Part shown: positions 1 to 10,641 of the stretch, in pieces
Layout: each line of letters starts with the position of its first letter
How positions within the stretch are numbered: position 1 is the first letter of the stretch
NCBI GenBank assembly: GCA_037447655.1
Contig: JBBHKE010000771.1
Span: 473,797 to 535,796, forward strand
Reading direction: 5' to 3'
From: Zygnema cylindricum
Lineage: Eukaryota; Streptophyta; Zygnematophyceae; Zygnematales; Zygnemataceae
DNA: 62,000 nucleotides
The notes under the pieces: generated by a model
What the model saw: only the letters and a program-made list of their open reading frames with translations
Database searches by the model: none
What the model was told of the DNA's origin: nothing
Program-made: the position numbers and the translations under genes

Positions 1-185
1 ATATTAACATAGATACCTGATGCAAAAATAAGAGGCAATTTACTTGATCAGATGCACACAAATAAATTTATGAATAGTTTGGGATATAAATGATCGTGTT
101 CAGGATCCGAATTGTCTGTTTCGATGGCCAATAGCCTAAGAATTGTCTGCCGACCAAGGTTCTAGTTTAGGACCTAGGCAGTTAT
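1..185. other. Left flank, nothing recognised
   Basis: Short flank before the first LTR match. No coding or repeat signal. Confidence 0.4.
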
Positions 186-1350
186 AGAAAAGAGCAGAGG
201 CAGTCTGCCTCTGACTCCCTACTCTAAGCCCCCACACTTGTTGTAGTCACTGAAGGCTGGAAAGGGATCTAAAGCTATGGCTGCCTAAGCTCTTTGGAGA
301 GGCTCTCTTGAGGGACAAGTGTAGATAAATGGTAGGTTTACTAAAATGGATATTGACGGATCCAGGATTTGATCTTGGAACCAGCCGTCTGTTAAGAATC
401 CGATAACCGGTAGCTTTGTCTGTTAAGCCTAGGACTTGTGCTAGTAAATATAGGGTTTGATAAGTATTTAAATAAACACACGTAGACTAGTTCATTTAAC
501 GGAGAATAAAAACGTAGTCCATAGATACAATTATAGATAGTATAGAGTGCGGTTTTATGTATCTTATGAAACGGATACCGCGCATTGGTTTCGACCGCGA
601 AACAAATACCGCGCGTCTATTTTCAACGGCTAGAAAAATAGCCGGATTTAATCGGACGGCCACGATAGGCGCCGCGGTCGCGAAATATGTATTTTTGGCG
701 TTTTACGGTCATCGCCACGTCAAGTGACACGTGGCACGTCAACATTGGATTGCGGCGTTTCCGGAGATTACGAGAACAAATCCGGATATGACATATGTCG
801 ACATTTCAGCCATATCGTACGATGGCCGTACATAAAGTACACCGACACCTGTACTTTTATGTACGGCACAGAAAAGTGATTGGTGTTGTACGTTAGTAGA
901 TAGATTTTTAGAGAGAGATAGGACTTAGAATATTTTTGGTAGGTAGCCGCCTCTCACAGAAGGCATCTTGTATAAAAGGCAAACTTTGGCCACCCATAAC
1001 TATCAATTTACTTGACCATTTTCAGTGATTCTTTTTGTTGCCGACTCAAAGAATTCCACGCTACACAGAGGTGTAGTTGGTCAGAATTAATGCCTTCGAG
1101 GGTGGTTGTATTTCTAAGGGAAAGTCAAAGTGGGTGAATGTGTCCAAATCTCATATTCTAACTTTGCATTCTGTGGTGTGGTGGAATTGAGCGCACACAA
1201 AGTCTTATTTCACATGGGTGAAGGTGTAATGGGTTTTTGATTGTCAAGGGGTCAATCATTTGGGTTTATAAAAACTTGGAGTCGACACTATCTACATTAG
1301 CTTCTTTTGATCTGCGAATTCTGTGTGGTAATGGAGCCCATAGTATTATA
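186..1350 (+). repeat. 5' LTR of element 1
   Basis: It matches 3325-4509 along nearly its whole length. It contains an ACGTG core (G-box-like) near 727, a dyad at 826-866, a TATAAAAG box at 971-978 and an antisense tRNA-like stretch near 355-430. It ends immediately before the primer-binding site. The 5' terminus is degenerate and placed only by where similarity to the 3' LTR begins. Confidence 0.8.
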
Positions 1351-1365
1351 GGTTATAGCCCCACC
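1351..1365 (+). promoter_or_regulatory. Primer-binding site, half-tRNA-iMet type (mutated)
   Basis: The 15 bases next to the LTR read GGTTATAGCCCCACC. This differs at two positions from GGTTATGGGCCCACC in sister elements, which is the reverse complement of the anticodon stem-loop of plant initiator tRNA-Met. The in-frame ATG of the sister elements is ATA here. Confidence 0.7.
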
Positions 1366-2484
1366 ATCTCGTGTGCCTATGTTGATGGAACAGACTTCAC
1401 TTACTGGAAGTTTACGATGGAGGGATATCTTTTCGAGAATCAATTATGGGGAATTGTTTCGGGACAAGTGAGGTGTCCGCTACCGGGCTTTGGAGGAACT
1501 CACTATGGAGAATCATCCCAGAAAATCAACCGGAGTGCAGATGCAACGGAAGGTGAAGGGAAAATCATTACCGTGGAAAGGGAAAAATGGGAGAAAAATA
1601 AAAGGACACTTATGGTGAGGGAAGCTAGGCTCTCGGCTATGGTCCCACTTGTGGGGATCATAACTCAACCAAAAACTGAAGAAAATGACATGAAGTATTG
1701 GGAATATAAAAACACTATAGCAAAACATCTCATGGTTTGATATGTGTCTTAGTCCATAGCTATCACTCTTTTAGGTCTAGCCAAGTCTGCGGAAATTTGG
1801 GAAACACTAATTCAGATTTATAAGAGTGAGAGTATACAGAGGCAGCAGTTAGTAAAACAAGAAATAGAGACATATGTTTATAAAGGCGGTAGCATGATAG
1901 AATTTTGCAATGATATTGCTGCGTTATATGTTGAGCCTGCTGGTGCGGGATATGTAGAATCTGAGGAGAGAAAGATTAATACACTAATCATGAAACTCCC
2001 AGATGAGTACGAAGACATCATTTACGGTATGTAGGGAATGGATGTCTCCTCATGGACTTGAAGCATTACCATGGGGATAATTCTTGTGAGGGAAAGCACT
2101 TTGGAGCTTCGTAGGGGAAGTGATAGGGTGACTACATTTATAGCTGGTGGTGATTGGCGGAAGCGTGATGTGAGGAACAACGGTGACGAGCGGAAGCGTG
2201 ATGAGAGGAAGAAAGACAAAGGTAAACCTTATCGAAACTTTGGTGGAAAGGGAGGGAGAGATAAAAAAAGGGGAGTTTTAAAAAAGGGGGTTTGCTTTTT
2301 TTGTAGGGAACATGGTCACTTTATGGAGGAGTGTCCTTGTTTGGAAGAACTTAGAAGGTGGAATGTGAATGAGGAGGAAGAAGGAGAAGAGGAAAAAGAG
2401 GATGAATTTTTTTTGGAGCTTCTTCACATCGGTAGAATGGAGAAGAGAGAAAAGCACAAAGAAATTCCACGGAGGAAACACTAA
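1351..2484 (+). pseudogene. copia gag (element 1), broken
   Basis: Translation through the primer-binding site gives a copia gag. The N-terminal part has the DG-x-x-F-x-Y-W pattern (about 1375-1410), followed by the UBN2-like gag core (about 1790-2060). A zinc knuckle CFFCREHGHFMEEC (CX2CX4HX4C) lies near 2293-2334, before an acidic tail. Stops near 1738, 2032 and 2059 interrupt it. The start codon is lost (ATG to ATA). The protein would coat the element RNA in virus-like particles. It aligns along its length with the better preserved gag at 52507-53758 on the minus strand. Confidence 0.75.
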
Positions 2485-3306
2485 GCTTTTAGAGGTATAA
2501 AGGAAGTAAAGAGAGAGGAGGTACTTGAGGATGTCGAGGAGTGTAGAGTGTATGACTTAGAGATGAGAAAGTCAGATCTAGGATTCATAAGTGAAATAGG
2601 GAAAGAGAAAATTAATGAGGATAATTTCATAGATATTTTGGAAATTGAAAATTGGTCAGAAAGAGAGACTTCAACGGATTCCGAGGAAAGGGGAGAAGTA
2701 AATCTAGAGGGGGCTCTAACGGATAGGGGAGAAGAAAGATTTTTAATCAATGGTTTAGGGGAGGAGAAATATTTATTGGGAATAAAATAAGAAAGTGATA
2801 GTAGAAATAATTCCATTGGAGAGAGTGAGGAAAGTTCAGAAAATGGGGTAATCATCATGGATAGAAATATGAGTTCGGAAGATGTAGATTTTATGAGGAA
2901 CTTAGTGGGGACTCTTGATTTAAGGATAAATTTCGGGGGTAATGGTTTTGATATCACTAATGGGAGTGATGTCATCTATGAAGGTGTACCCTTAAAAGGG
3001 TTAGCATCAGGGTGTGTGTTGCAGATAGGAGATGGGGTTGGCTGGTTGAATTCCAAGAGGGAAATCGGTTTTTGTGTGGATGGAAAAGAGATGAGGTGGA
3101 TAACATCTTTGCTCGGATTTATGAAAAGTGGGATGCTAAATAAAATGTATGATCAGCTAGATAGAATGTTTACTTCAGCTCATTTAATGGACCTTTTTAA
3201 ATATAAAGGTGTTGTCTTAAAGTTTTATGAAAGAAAAAGGAAGAGGAAAAAAAAAAGGGGGAAGGGAATGTTTGTTTATTTGTTTCTAAGAATTCAAAGG
3301 AAGTAG
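2485..3306 (+). pseudogene. Deleted pol remnant fused behind gag (element 1)
   Basis: After the gag stop, the frame continues into pieces of pol separated by deletions. A protease-side stretch near 2481 jumps to an integrase C-terminal end (CRVYDLEM, about 2542-2565). The RT-RNase H linker follows (2800-2870), and then a degraded RNase H domain (about 2910-3230, with LVGTLDLRINFGG and SGCVLQIGDG matching intact copies). The last segment stays open for 149 residues although the RNase H catalytic pattern is mostly gone. It ends in a lysine/arginine run. I infer serial deletion of a full pol rather than a new gene. Confidence 0.6.
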
Positions 3307-3311
3307 ACTAG

Positions 3312-3324
3312 AAAATAAGGGGAG
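3312..3324 (+). other. Polypurine tract of element 1
   Basis: AAAATAAGGGGAG sits directly against the 3' LTR start (TGTTGA). It is in the expected place for plus-strand DNA priming, and the same motif precedes other A-type LTRs in the window. Confidence 0.75.
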
Positions 3325-4509
3325 TGTTGATATTTGAGTATTATCTAGGTTTTTATTAGGATAGAAAAAGAGCAGAGGCAGTCTGCCTCTGACTCCCTTC
3401 TCTAAGCCCCCACACTTGTTGTAGTTACTAAAGGCTGGAAAAGGAGGTAGAGCCATGGTTGCCTAAGCTCTCCGAGAGACAGGTGTAGATAAATGGTAAG
3501 TTTACTAAAATGGATATTGACGGATCCAAGATTTGATCCTGGAACCTGGTGTCCGTCAAGTTTCCGATAGCCGGTAGCTTTGTGTGTTAAGCCTAGGACT
3601 AGTGGTAGTACATATAGGGTTTGATAAGTATATAAATAGTCACACGTAGACTAGTTCATTAAACGGGAAATATAAACGTAGTGCATAGATACAGTTATAG
3701 ATAGTACAGAGTACAGTTTTATGTATTGTATGAAACAAATACCGCACATTGGTTTCGACCGCGAAACAAATACCGCGCGTCTATTTTCAACGACTAGAAA
3801 AATAGCCGGATTTGATCGGACGGCCACGATAGGCGCCGCGGTCGCGGAATATGTACTTTTGGCGTTTTACGGTCATCGCCACGTCAAGTGACACGTGGCA
3901 CGTCAACATTGGATTGCGGCGACTCCGGAGATTATGAGAACAAATCCGGATATGACATGTGTCGACATTTCGACCATATCGTACGATGGTCGTACAGAAA
4001 GTACACTGGCACGTGTACTTTTCTATACGGCACAGTAAAGTGATTGGTGCTGTACGTCAGTAGATAGAGTCTTAGAGAGAGATAGGACTTAGAATATATT
4101 TGGTAGGTAGCCGCCTCTCTTAGAGGGCATCTTGTATAAAGGGCAAACTTTGGCCAGCCATAACTATCAATTTACTTGACCATTTTCAGTGATTCTTTTT
4201 GCTGCCGACTCAGGGGAGTCCATGCTACACAGAGGTGTAGTCGGTCACAGTTATTGCTTGCCAGGGTGGGTGCATTTCTAAGGGAAATTCAAAGTGGGTG
4301 AATGTGTCCAAATCTCATATTCTAGCTTTGCATTCTATGGTGGAATTGAGGACACAGAAAGTCTTATTTCACTAGGGTGAAGTTGTTACGGGGTTCTGAT
4401 TGTCAAGGGGTCAATCATTTGGGTTTATATAAACTTGGAGTCGGCACTATCTTGATTAGTTTCTTTTGATCTGCGAACTATATGTGGCAATGGAGCCCAT
4501 AGAATTTCA
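3325..4509 (+). repeat. 3' LTR of element 1
   Basis: It is 1185 bp, starts TG and ends CA, directly after the polypurine tract. It carries the same dyad, TATA box and antisense tRNA-like stretch (about 3530-3600) as the 5' copy. Many point differences from the 5' LTR show an old insertion. Confidence 0.85.
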
Positions 4510-5154
4510 GTTAGGCAAGTTCACATTATAATGTGGATTTGGATAGTTTTAAATTGAGATTGGAGTAAAATAGAAAAAATACACGCAAATTATGGCCAAA
4601 TTTATCTGCTTAATGATTAAGTGCCATGATTTTGACATTTTATGCAGTCCGTCTGAAAATCGTGTTGATATCCAATGACTAATGTTGGGTATCGAGGACC
4701 TTTTGCACATATTCGATATATATATCGAATTTCAAGTACCCGATAATCGATACATCGCTTCGATATATATTGAAAATAAAAATATCGCGATATATCGCCA
4801 ATATATCGACAATATATCATTAAAAAAATAAAAAATAAAAAATTTCACAGGTCTCCAAAGTCACGTGTCTTTGGGACAAGGTGACCGTAAAATCTTTGCC
4901 GAAAAAAAAATACGGTTTTTTCCTAAAAGTCAGCAAAGTGAAGGAGATCTTTGAGGTACATTGATACGGTATACTTGCGAAGTACACGCACAAAATACGC
5001 AAGTACGGATTCCATACGAAAATGGTCGGTTTTAAAATCTTTGACGATTTTAAAGATTTCATTTTCTTTCTTACTAGGAACCACTCAAATTTGAACACGT
5101 ATTTAAAAAACTTGTAGGGCTCTACCAACCCTGGTATCATTTCCTAACAGCCAT
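4510..5154. other. Intergenic, with ATATCG-rich stretch
   Basis: No coding signal is visible. About 4690-4820 holds many overlapping ATATCG/CGATAT words, giving a locally self-complementary AT-rich patch. I see no promoter or RNA gene. Confidence 0.4.
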
Positions 5155-5160
5155 GCTTAC

Positions 5161-5400
5161 CGAAAAGGTGCACCAATGATGATATTTGACAAGAAAGCCG
5201 CTACGTGGACAACACCAAGTATTGAGGAACGGGAACAAGCAATGGGATTTCAACACGCAACCACAGCAGCCTGAAGGATCTCAGCTTCAAAAAGGTGCAG
5301 TTTGATCGGGCAAAGTATGGATTTGAATGCAATTTCTTCGGTGCTGCAACATTCTCTCGCATTCTCCAACCTCCAGTCCCTAAAGTCACGGGCAGCATAC
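5161..5400 (+). pseudogene. Fragment resembling the C-terminus of a C5 cytosine methyltransferase, in a gypsy context
   Basis: One frame reads for about 80 residues with a single stop. It contains PSIEEREQAMGF, a short spacer, then LIGQSMDLNAIS. The spacing and pattern (E-x-x-x-x-MGF followed by a G-[NQ]-x-x-D-L-like motif) resemble motifs IX and X of C5 cytosine methyltransferases. The catalytic PC motif is not present, so no activity is expected. Capture of cytosine methyltransferases by retrotransposons is known in some eukaryotes, but the assignment here rests on a short pattern. It could instead be a gypsy-specific region of unknown role. Confidence 0.35.
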
Positions 5401-5750
5401 CTTCAAGCTCCACAATTGTTGGCCATGCAAGCTACTCTACAGCTTGAGGGGAGGAGAGAGGAAAGAAGGGAAAAATTCACCAAATTGCACCCAAGAGTTT
5501 CCTTAGTGGGGGGGGAGCGGAGGCTCAGAACAGAAAGTGGTCAGTAGCAGCGTCTTGGCAGCCGAGCAAGGGACAGATCCACAGGTAAAACTTTAATTTG
5601 ACATCTCTCTCTGGGGTCGACCAACGGAGGCATGGGCTGCAGTGGAACCCGGGAAGATGGATTGGACTTTAAGGGAATAGGTAGACCCACAGCAGAGGGC
5701 CCGGCTTTCCAAGCTGTTAAAGGAGAATGGGTAGGTGTTCTTTTGGTCTG
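5401..5750. other. Unassigned part of gypsy G1
   Basis: It contains a G-rich stretch and short open frames on both strands, none recognised. The region where protease would be expected shows no D-[ST]-G motif that I can find. Confidence 0.3.
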
Positions 5751-5754
5751 ACAC

Positions 5755-6472
5755 ACATGTAGGGATTTATAAGGTGACCCTTTTTCGCATTGACCTGACC
5801 GAAGAGACGACAACTGTTTAGCAAAAACAATACCCTCTAAGCTTCAAGGAGAAGGAGTTAATCACTGCAAAGCTGCAGACTTTGGTGGACGCGGGTTTGG
5901 TGCAGGAAAGTACAAGGCTACAGGGGTTTGCCTCTCCAATAGTAATCCCGCCAAAGAAAGACTCATCCGGGAAAACTGTAGATTTCCGGATGTGTGGGAA
6001 CTATCGAATGCTCAACGCGGCAACTGTCTTCGACCGTTACCCCTTGCCCACCCCGGAAGAGATCTTCGACTCTCTGGCTGGGGCCACCATTTACTCCACG
6101 TTGGATATGAAGAACGGATTCCACCAGATTGCAATGGAGCCAAAGCACCGCGAGAAGACAACTTTTTGGGTAGGATCCAGGTTGTATGAGTGGCTGTTCA
6201 TGCCATTTGGCCTCAAAAATGCACCTGCCAAATTCCAACACGCTATGGACAAGGCCCTCCGAGGAATTGATTGCGCACGGTGTTACATCGACAATGTGAT
6301 CATTTTCTCCAAGACATTCGAAGAACACTTGGAGCATATACAGATCGTTCTCCAGGCTCTCCAAGCAGCGGGCTTGAAGTACCATCCAGGGAAAGGCATC
6401 TTTGGGGTGCAGAAAATCATTTATCTGGGTCATGAGGTGACTCTGAGACAGTGGGTCCCCACTTGGTTTTAA
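5755..6472 (+). pseudogene. gypsy reverse transcriptase
   Basis: An open frame of 196 residues (5882-6472) carries RT hallmarks in order: SPIVIPPKKD near the start, FRMCGNYRMLN, STLDMKNGFHQI (first catalytic Asp), the FGLKNAPAKFQ block, and the active site as YIDN where YxDD is usual. The second Asp of the pair is therefore Asn, which should abolish polymerisation. An upstream piece (about 5755-5880) extends homology leftward with a stop. Downstream the frame is lost at 6472, although homology resumes at 6530. Confidence 0.85.
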
Positions 6473-6509
6473 GGTGGCATCCCTTGATGCCCTTCACCCC
6501 CTCATGAAA

Positions 6510-7130
6510 TTTCGACTCTTCGCACTTTCTTGGGACTGGCCAACAATTACCGGAGGTTTATTCCCGAATTTAGTAGCCACGCCCAACCGTTGAATAAGTT
6601 ATTGCGAAAAGACAAGGAGTGGCAGTGGGCAAAAGAAAAGCAGATCGCTTTCCACTTCCAAAAAGATTCCCTAAAACAACATCATTTGCTCCGGATGCCT
6701 GATCACCAGCGACCTTTCCTCCTTTATATTGATTGGAGCAGATTCGGATTGGGAGCAGTTTTGGCTCAATTGAACGATTTAGGGGCGAAGTACGTAGTGG
6801 CATACGCAAGTCGGAGCAATAACAGGGCCAAGGGGAATCACAACAGTTATCACGGGGAATTACTCACATCAGGATGGACAATCCAACATTTCAGGCCTTA
6901 CCTCTATGGAGTACACTTCACCCCAGCCCCTCAAATGGATAATGGAGAACAGTAAGTTGATTGGCAAGCTGGCCAGACGGGTTCTCATCTTCCGGAAATA
7001 CGATTTCAGCATCATCCATCGAGCACAAGAGATTTATGGGAATGCACACGAACTCAGCAAGTATCCAGACCCTTCCACCAGAGACTTTACCAGGGCTAGG
7101 CACGATGTAGACCCGGAACTTAGCCTGAGA
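6510..7130 (+). pseudogene. gypsy RT thumb/connection and RNase H
   Basis: ANNYRRFIPEFSSHAQPLNKLL and a lysine/tryptophan block are the standard link between RT and RNase H in gypsy. The RNase H start follows as LLYIDWSRFGLGAVLAQ, which keeps the first catalytic Asp. Homology continues in another frame from 6906 (WIMENSKLIGKLARR). At least two frameshifts occur within 600 bases. Confidence 0.75.
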
Positions 7131-7359
7131 CTTATCAGGGATTCCTCTTCCTTCATTTGGTTGCCTCGTGTTGAAGGGGAACTCTCAACTTTTGGTGTAG
7201 ATGTCGAGGGGCAGGCTCCTATCAGAGCCGGCCGCAAAGATATTTGGAATGATATCGATTCCCTTCAGTCCATCCAGAAAGGCTCCCCTCTTCCCCACCT
7301 GGCGGAAATTCACTTGTCCAATGATCAGACCCAAATGGCGACGTATGAATGGGATTGAG

Positions 7360-8520
7360 GCATTCTTCTTCGGAAATGGGCTGATGGGACGAGGAAAGTG
7401 GTTCCTCCTCCGGTAGATCGGGAAACCCTCATTGTTCGTCTTCACCAGCAATGGGGGCACTTTGGACAGAAACGGACCACCTCACTGGTCACAGGGTCGT
7501 ACTGGTTGCATGGGTTGCGAGCTCACGTCAACCGCATGGTGCAAACTTGCCCTTCCGTGACTGAGTGAAAGCTGCCTTTGACAGAAAGGGTGGAACACAA
7601 CTTTACTCCCTTCCCATCCGGGGAATGTTTTAGAGATGGTCATTGGATCTGTTGGGACCACTTCCAACCAGTCGGGGGGGAAATCGTTTTGTTCTGGTAA
7701 TGATTGAACACTTCTCCAAATGGGTAGAATTTGTGGTTTTGCCCCGAAAGGAATCCAAAGCAATCGCCGACGCATTCTTGCAGAGAGTACTGTCCCAATT
7801 TGGAGCACCGGTCGAAGTTCTAACAGATCAGGGCTCCAAGTTTGCCGGAGAATTTTCTAACCTTCTCAAAAAGTGCCTCATTTACCACCGGTTAAGTAGC
7901 AGAGACCACCCCCAATCCGACGGTTTGGCGAAGAGGTGCGTATAGACAGTGAAGCTGTCACTACGAAGATATGCAGGGGAAGAGGATTTGGGGGAATGGG
8001 ACAGACGGGTGCCTTGGATTGCCATGGGATACTGGTTCAGCAAACAACCATCCCTCCACTTCTATAGCCTTTATTTCATTCTCTTCGGCCGACATCCCAT
8101 TTTACCTCGAGCTGCATCGGCTCAAGCTGTTGTGCTTCCGGAGATGGACAACCGGGGGACAGTAGAAAAACTGATTGCTGACAGAGCCAAGGTATTTCAT
8201 CGCAAAATACCTCTGGCTATGGGCAATTTACAGGCTGCTGAGCACATGGATCCGCTTTGGTATTCCCAACACCGGATCGGCAATTATGTCCCTCGGCAAC
8301 GGCGATTCGTGCCCGAGGATTTTGTATATCGCATGCAACAGAAAAATGATACTTTGGACATCTCGACCGGATGGGTGATTCTATAAATAGTGGAGGTCTC
8401 TAACAAAGGGGTTCTTACCTTGGAAGGGAAAGATGGCTGCAAAATTAAAGAAAATCAGATCAATGTGGCTCCTTGCCATCTGCGAGGACTAGAGGACGAA
8501 CCCACTTTCCACTTCACCTA
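7360..8520 (+). pseudogene. gypsy integrase
   Basis: A remnant of the HHCC zinc domain lies at about 7430-7570. The catalytic core is at 7643-7945, with MDLLGPLPTS near the first Asp, LTDQGSKF (second Asp) and DGLAKR. In the last, the catalytic Glu of the usual [NG]-x-[AV]-E-R context is Lys. The C-terminal part (7949-8386) ends with a segment resembling the GPY/F module and HLRGLEDEPTF. The domain order fits gypsy. A stop separates the core from the C-terminus. Confidence 0.75.
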
Positions 8521-8725
8521 CTTTGCAGACCCACCCTCCTCTTCCTCTGCTTGTGATGTGTCCTTCGTACGCGACCTCTTGTTAGTGTGTAAACATTATC
8601 ACCAGGGGTGGCATGACTGCTGCCTACCTCTGAATTGGGAGCCCCGCTCTCAACCCGCAAATCCGTGGTTCTGTGGGGATAGCGTATTTGGCAGCTATTT
8701 TATCGCATCCTCTTAGTTAAACGGA

Positions 8726-8848
8726 ACTAAGAGGGGGGGGGGGGGGGAATCTGGGGGGAGGGAGGTACAAATTACTTTTTCTTTTTCACACAATTCCTCA
8801 TCATCACCAATGCATTATCCTTAGGGGGGGAGGAATAAAAAAGGGCAT
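8726..8848 (+). other. G-rich polypurine tract region of gypsy G1
   Basis: A run of 15 or more G, then GGGGGGAGGGAGG, and about 60 bases later another G7-AGGA precede the LTR start. The same arrangement recurs at 10122-10226. Runs of this kind can also form G-quadruplexes. Confidence 0.55.
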
Positions 8849-10121
8849 TGTCACAAATCTGGGCGAGCATCAGCATTTGGGGTGGAATGCAGGTTTCTTA
8901 TGCAAACCTTCTCGGACCTTTTACCCAAACCTCACGTTTCCCCAGCACGCTCGACAGCTGTCAAGCTCGTGTGCATCTTCAGCACATTTGCGCTCCCAGG
9001 AGATCCTATGCCTTATCCCACCTTGTATGGACTCTAGCGTACGGAGAAGGGGAGGACAACCAGCCGGATCAGATCTTTTTATTTCCACCTTGGAGCACTA
9101 CGCACTTTAGTTCACCTTAAACAGAGGTCAAACGGCAGAGTTAGTCAGGTGCAAAGGTGTCGGCTCCATTACATGGCATCCGTTCTATTTAGCTCTAGCG
9201 GAGGGGTACATGTAAAACGGCACGCAACGTTTGGGATTGTCCCATAGATCTTGCTGTTAGCTGTTAGTACGATTTTAGTTTAGGCTCAACGGGCAAACAG
9301 AGCATTTATGACTTAGGGTCAAAGTTAGCCGTTTCACGTTAATTCAAAACTTTGTTGCCTAATAGTGTAAAATAGGAGGACCTTTGGCTGCCAATCCAGC
9401 CGTAGCCAGTCGTCTTACTTTTTTCCCTGAGTGTAGTACAATTTGTTTTGTCTTATGTCATTAAGATAACTAGTGTTGGCCGCTGATTAGCTTTTGGCCT
9501 TGCTTTGACTTTGGCACCTGCAGTAGGACAAACTTTGGTTGTATAAGGCACTTGGGGCCGAAAGAGACAGGTTGCTTTTCAGTACTGTCTCTTGAGAAAA
9601 ACCTAAAGAATTAAATCAATCTTTTTGTTGGAGAACTATTGCATGGTGATGTGGACTCTATTGCCATCTTTGTTTTGGGTTGTCTTTTGTGGAGACCGTA
9701 GCTCGGGTGGGTAGTTGGCACTATCCTCTCTTCTGGTCGGTTTGGAATTTTGCTGTTTGAAACTTAGAAGCGGATCCGTACGGCGGACCCGAGGGGTGAG
9801 GGAGACTTATACCTATCTTTGGGGCCATTGGAAGAGCTTCTTCTTCTGAAGTTTGGTCGTCTTTGTACTACGGGGTATGTGAGCTTGCTTCACCATTTTC
9901 ATTTATTTCCATTCTCTGGAGCAAGGTGATATTATTTAATCTGCAAAAGCCGATCTTTATTATTTCTATTTTTCTGCGTGGGAGTTATTTGCACATTCTT
10001 GTGGTCGTCTTTGGGGTTTGTCCGGATTTCTTGTGGGCCGGACCAGGCGACTCGCATTTCTTTTCTATTATTTGGAGAGTGGTCGGGGGTGTAACATTTA
10101 GTAGGCTTCCGGTGGATAAGC
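8849..10121 (+). repeat. 3' LTR of gypsy G1 (right edge uncertain)
   Basis: It begins TGTCACAAATC after the polypurine tract. Its first 100 bases recur at 10227-10335. A TATA-like TGTATAAGGC lies near 9540. The exact 3' end is not defined. It lies before 10122, where sequence matching the pre-LTR region starts again. Confidence 0.55.
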
Positions 10122-10335
10122 GAATCTAGGGGGGGGCGGGTACAACATACTTTTTCTTTTCACTCAATTCCTCATCATAACCTATGCATTATCCTTGTTG
10201 GGAGGAAGGAACAAAACAAGGCATTGTCACAAATCGGGGGAGCATCAGCAATTGGGGTGGAATGCAGGTTTCTTACTCCCACCTCCTGGAACCTCTTACC
10301 CAAACCTTCCGGTCCCCAGGCACGCTCGACATTTA
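10122..10335 (+). repeat. Second copy of gypsy pre-LTR region and LTR start (truncated)
   Basis: It repeats 8747-8950 at roughly 80 percent identity by eye, including the polypurine tract and TGTCACAAATC. It is cut off at about 10335 by unrelated copia leader sequence. It suggests an LTR-LTR tandem left by recombination. Confidence 0.6.
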
Positions 10336-10568
10336 AATGAGCTGAAACTTTAGGAGTTGTCAGTTTTGTGATACTCTATAGTGTGGTATAGCTTGAGTCT
10401 GTTTCGGATCTTTGTGACAAGATTGGTGTGGTACCTAAAAGAGTTGATTGATAGGATTCTTGGTAAGCTTCTGTAAGTGAAACTATGTCTACTTCCACTA
10501 CTACTGTTCCTGCTCCACCTGCTCTAGTGGTCGCGGAACAACAGTCACCTAGTCCCACTACACCCTGA
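10336..10568 (+). pseudogene. Leader and gag N-terminus of a family C copia
   Basis: ATG at 10485 opens a 27-codon frame starting MSTSTTTVPAPPALVV and ending at TGA 10566-10568. A matching start (MSSSTTTAGPPPTTV) occurs at 46000, and a degraded one lies on the minus strand near 20530. The leader upstream resembles, in reverse complement, 20560-20760. Only this gag start is present. Confidence 0.5.
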
Positions 10569-10613
10569 TTGTGGACTAGCACCGCATGGCAGTATTGCAG
10601 TGCACCAACTCAG

Positions 10614-10641
10614 CTAATCACCCAATCCGACTGCACCCCTA
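10614..10641 (-). pseudogene. Last codons of family C copia pol
   Basis: Read on the minus strand across the solo LTR, PKLNYCRGAVGLGD-stop continues the pol at 11702-11954. It matches the SPKLIFCKEKCGLKL end of related pols. The TAG stop is at 10614-10616. Confidence 0.6.

Larger units (their letters stand above)
186..4509 (+). mobile_element. Element 1: non-autonomous copia-type LTR retrotransposon
   Basis: Two similar direct repeats of about 1.2 kb flank a short internal region that holds gag and a much-shortened pol. The order LTR, primer-binding site, gag, pol remnant, polypurine tract, LTR marks a plus-strand copia-type element. Protease, integrase and most of reverse transcriptase are missing, so it could only have moved with proteins supplied by an intact relative such as the copy at 48373-54809. 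The first bases of the 5' LTR do not match the start of the 3' LTR, so the left edge is approximate and no target duplication could be confirmed. Confidence 0.85.
5155..10335 (+). mobile_element. Decayed Ty3/gypsy element (G1)
   Basis: The order reverse transcriptase, RNase H, integrase on the plus strand defines gypsy. The right end has a G-rich polypurine tract and an LTR start (TGTCACAAATC at 8849), repeated at 10227. No gag or protease is recognised on the left. All frames are broken by stops and frameshifts. Confidence 0.8.

Noticed and set aside
4617-5140. Minus-strand frames rich in Tyr/Ile/Phe
   Set aside because: They come from the ATATCG-rich patch and adjacent AT-rich sequence, with no motif.
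5963-6433. 156-codon minus-strand frame over the gypsy RT
   Set aside because: Antisense shadow of a clear RT coding region on the plus strand.
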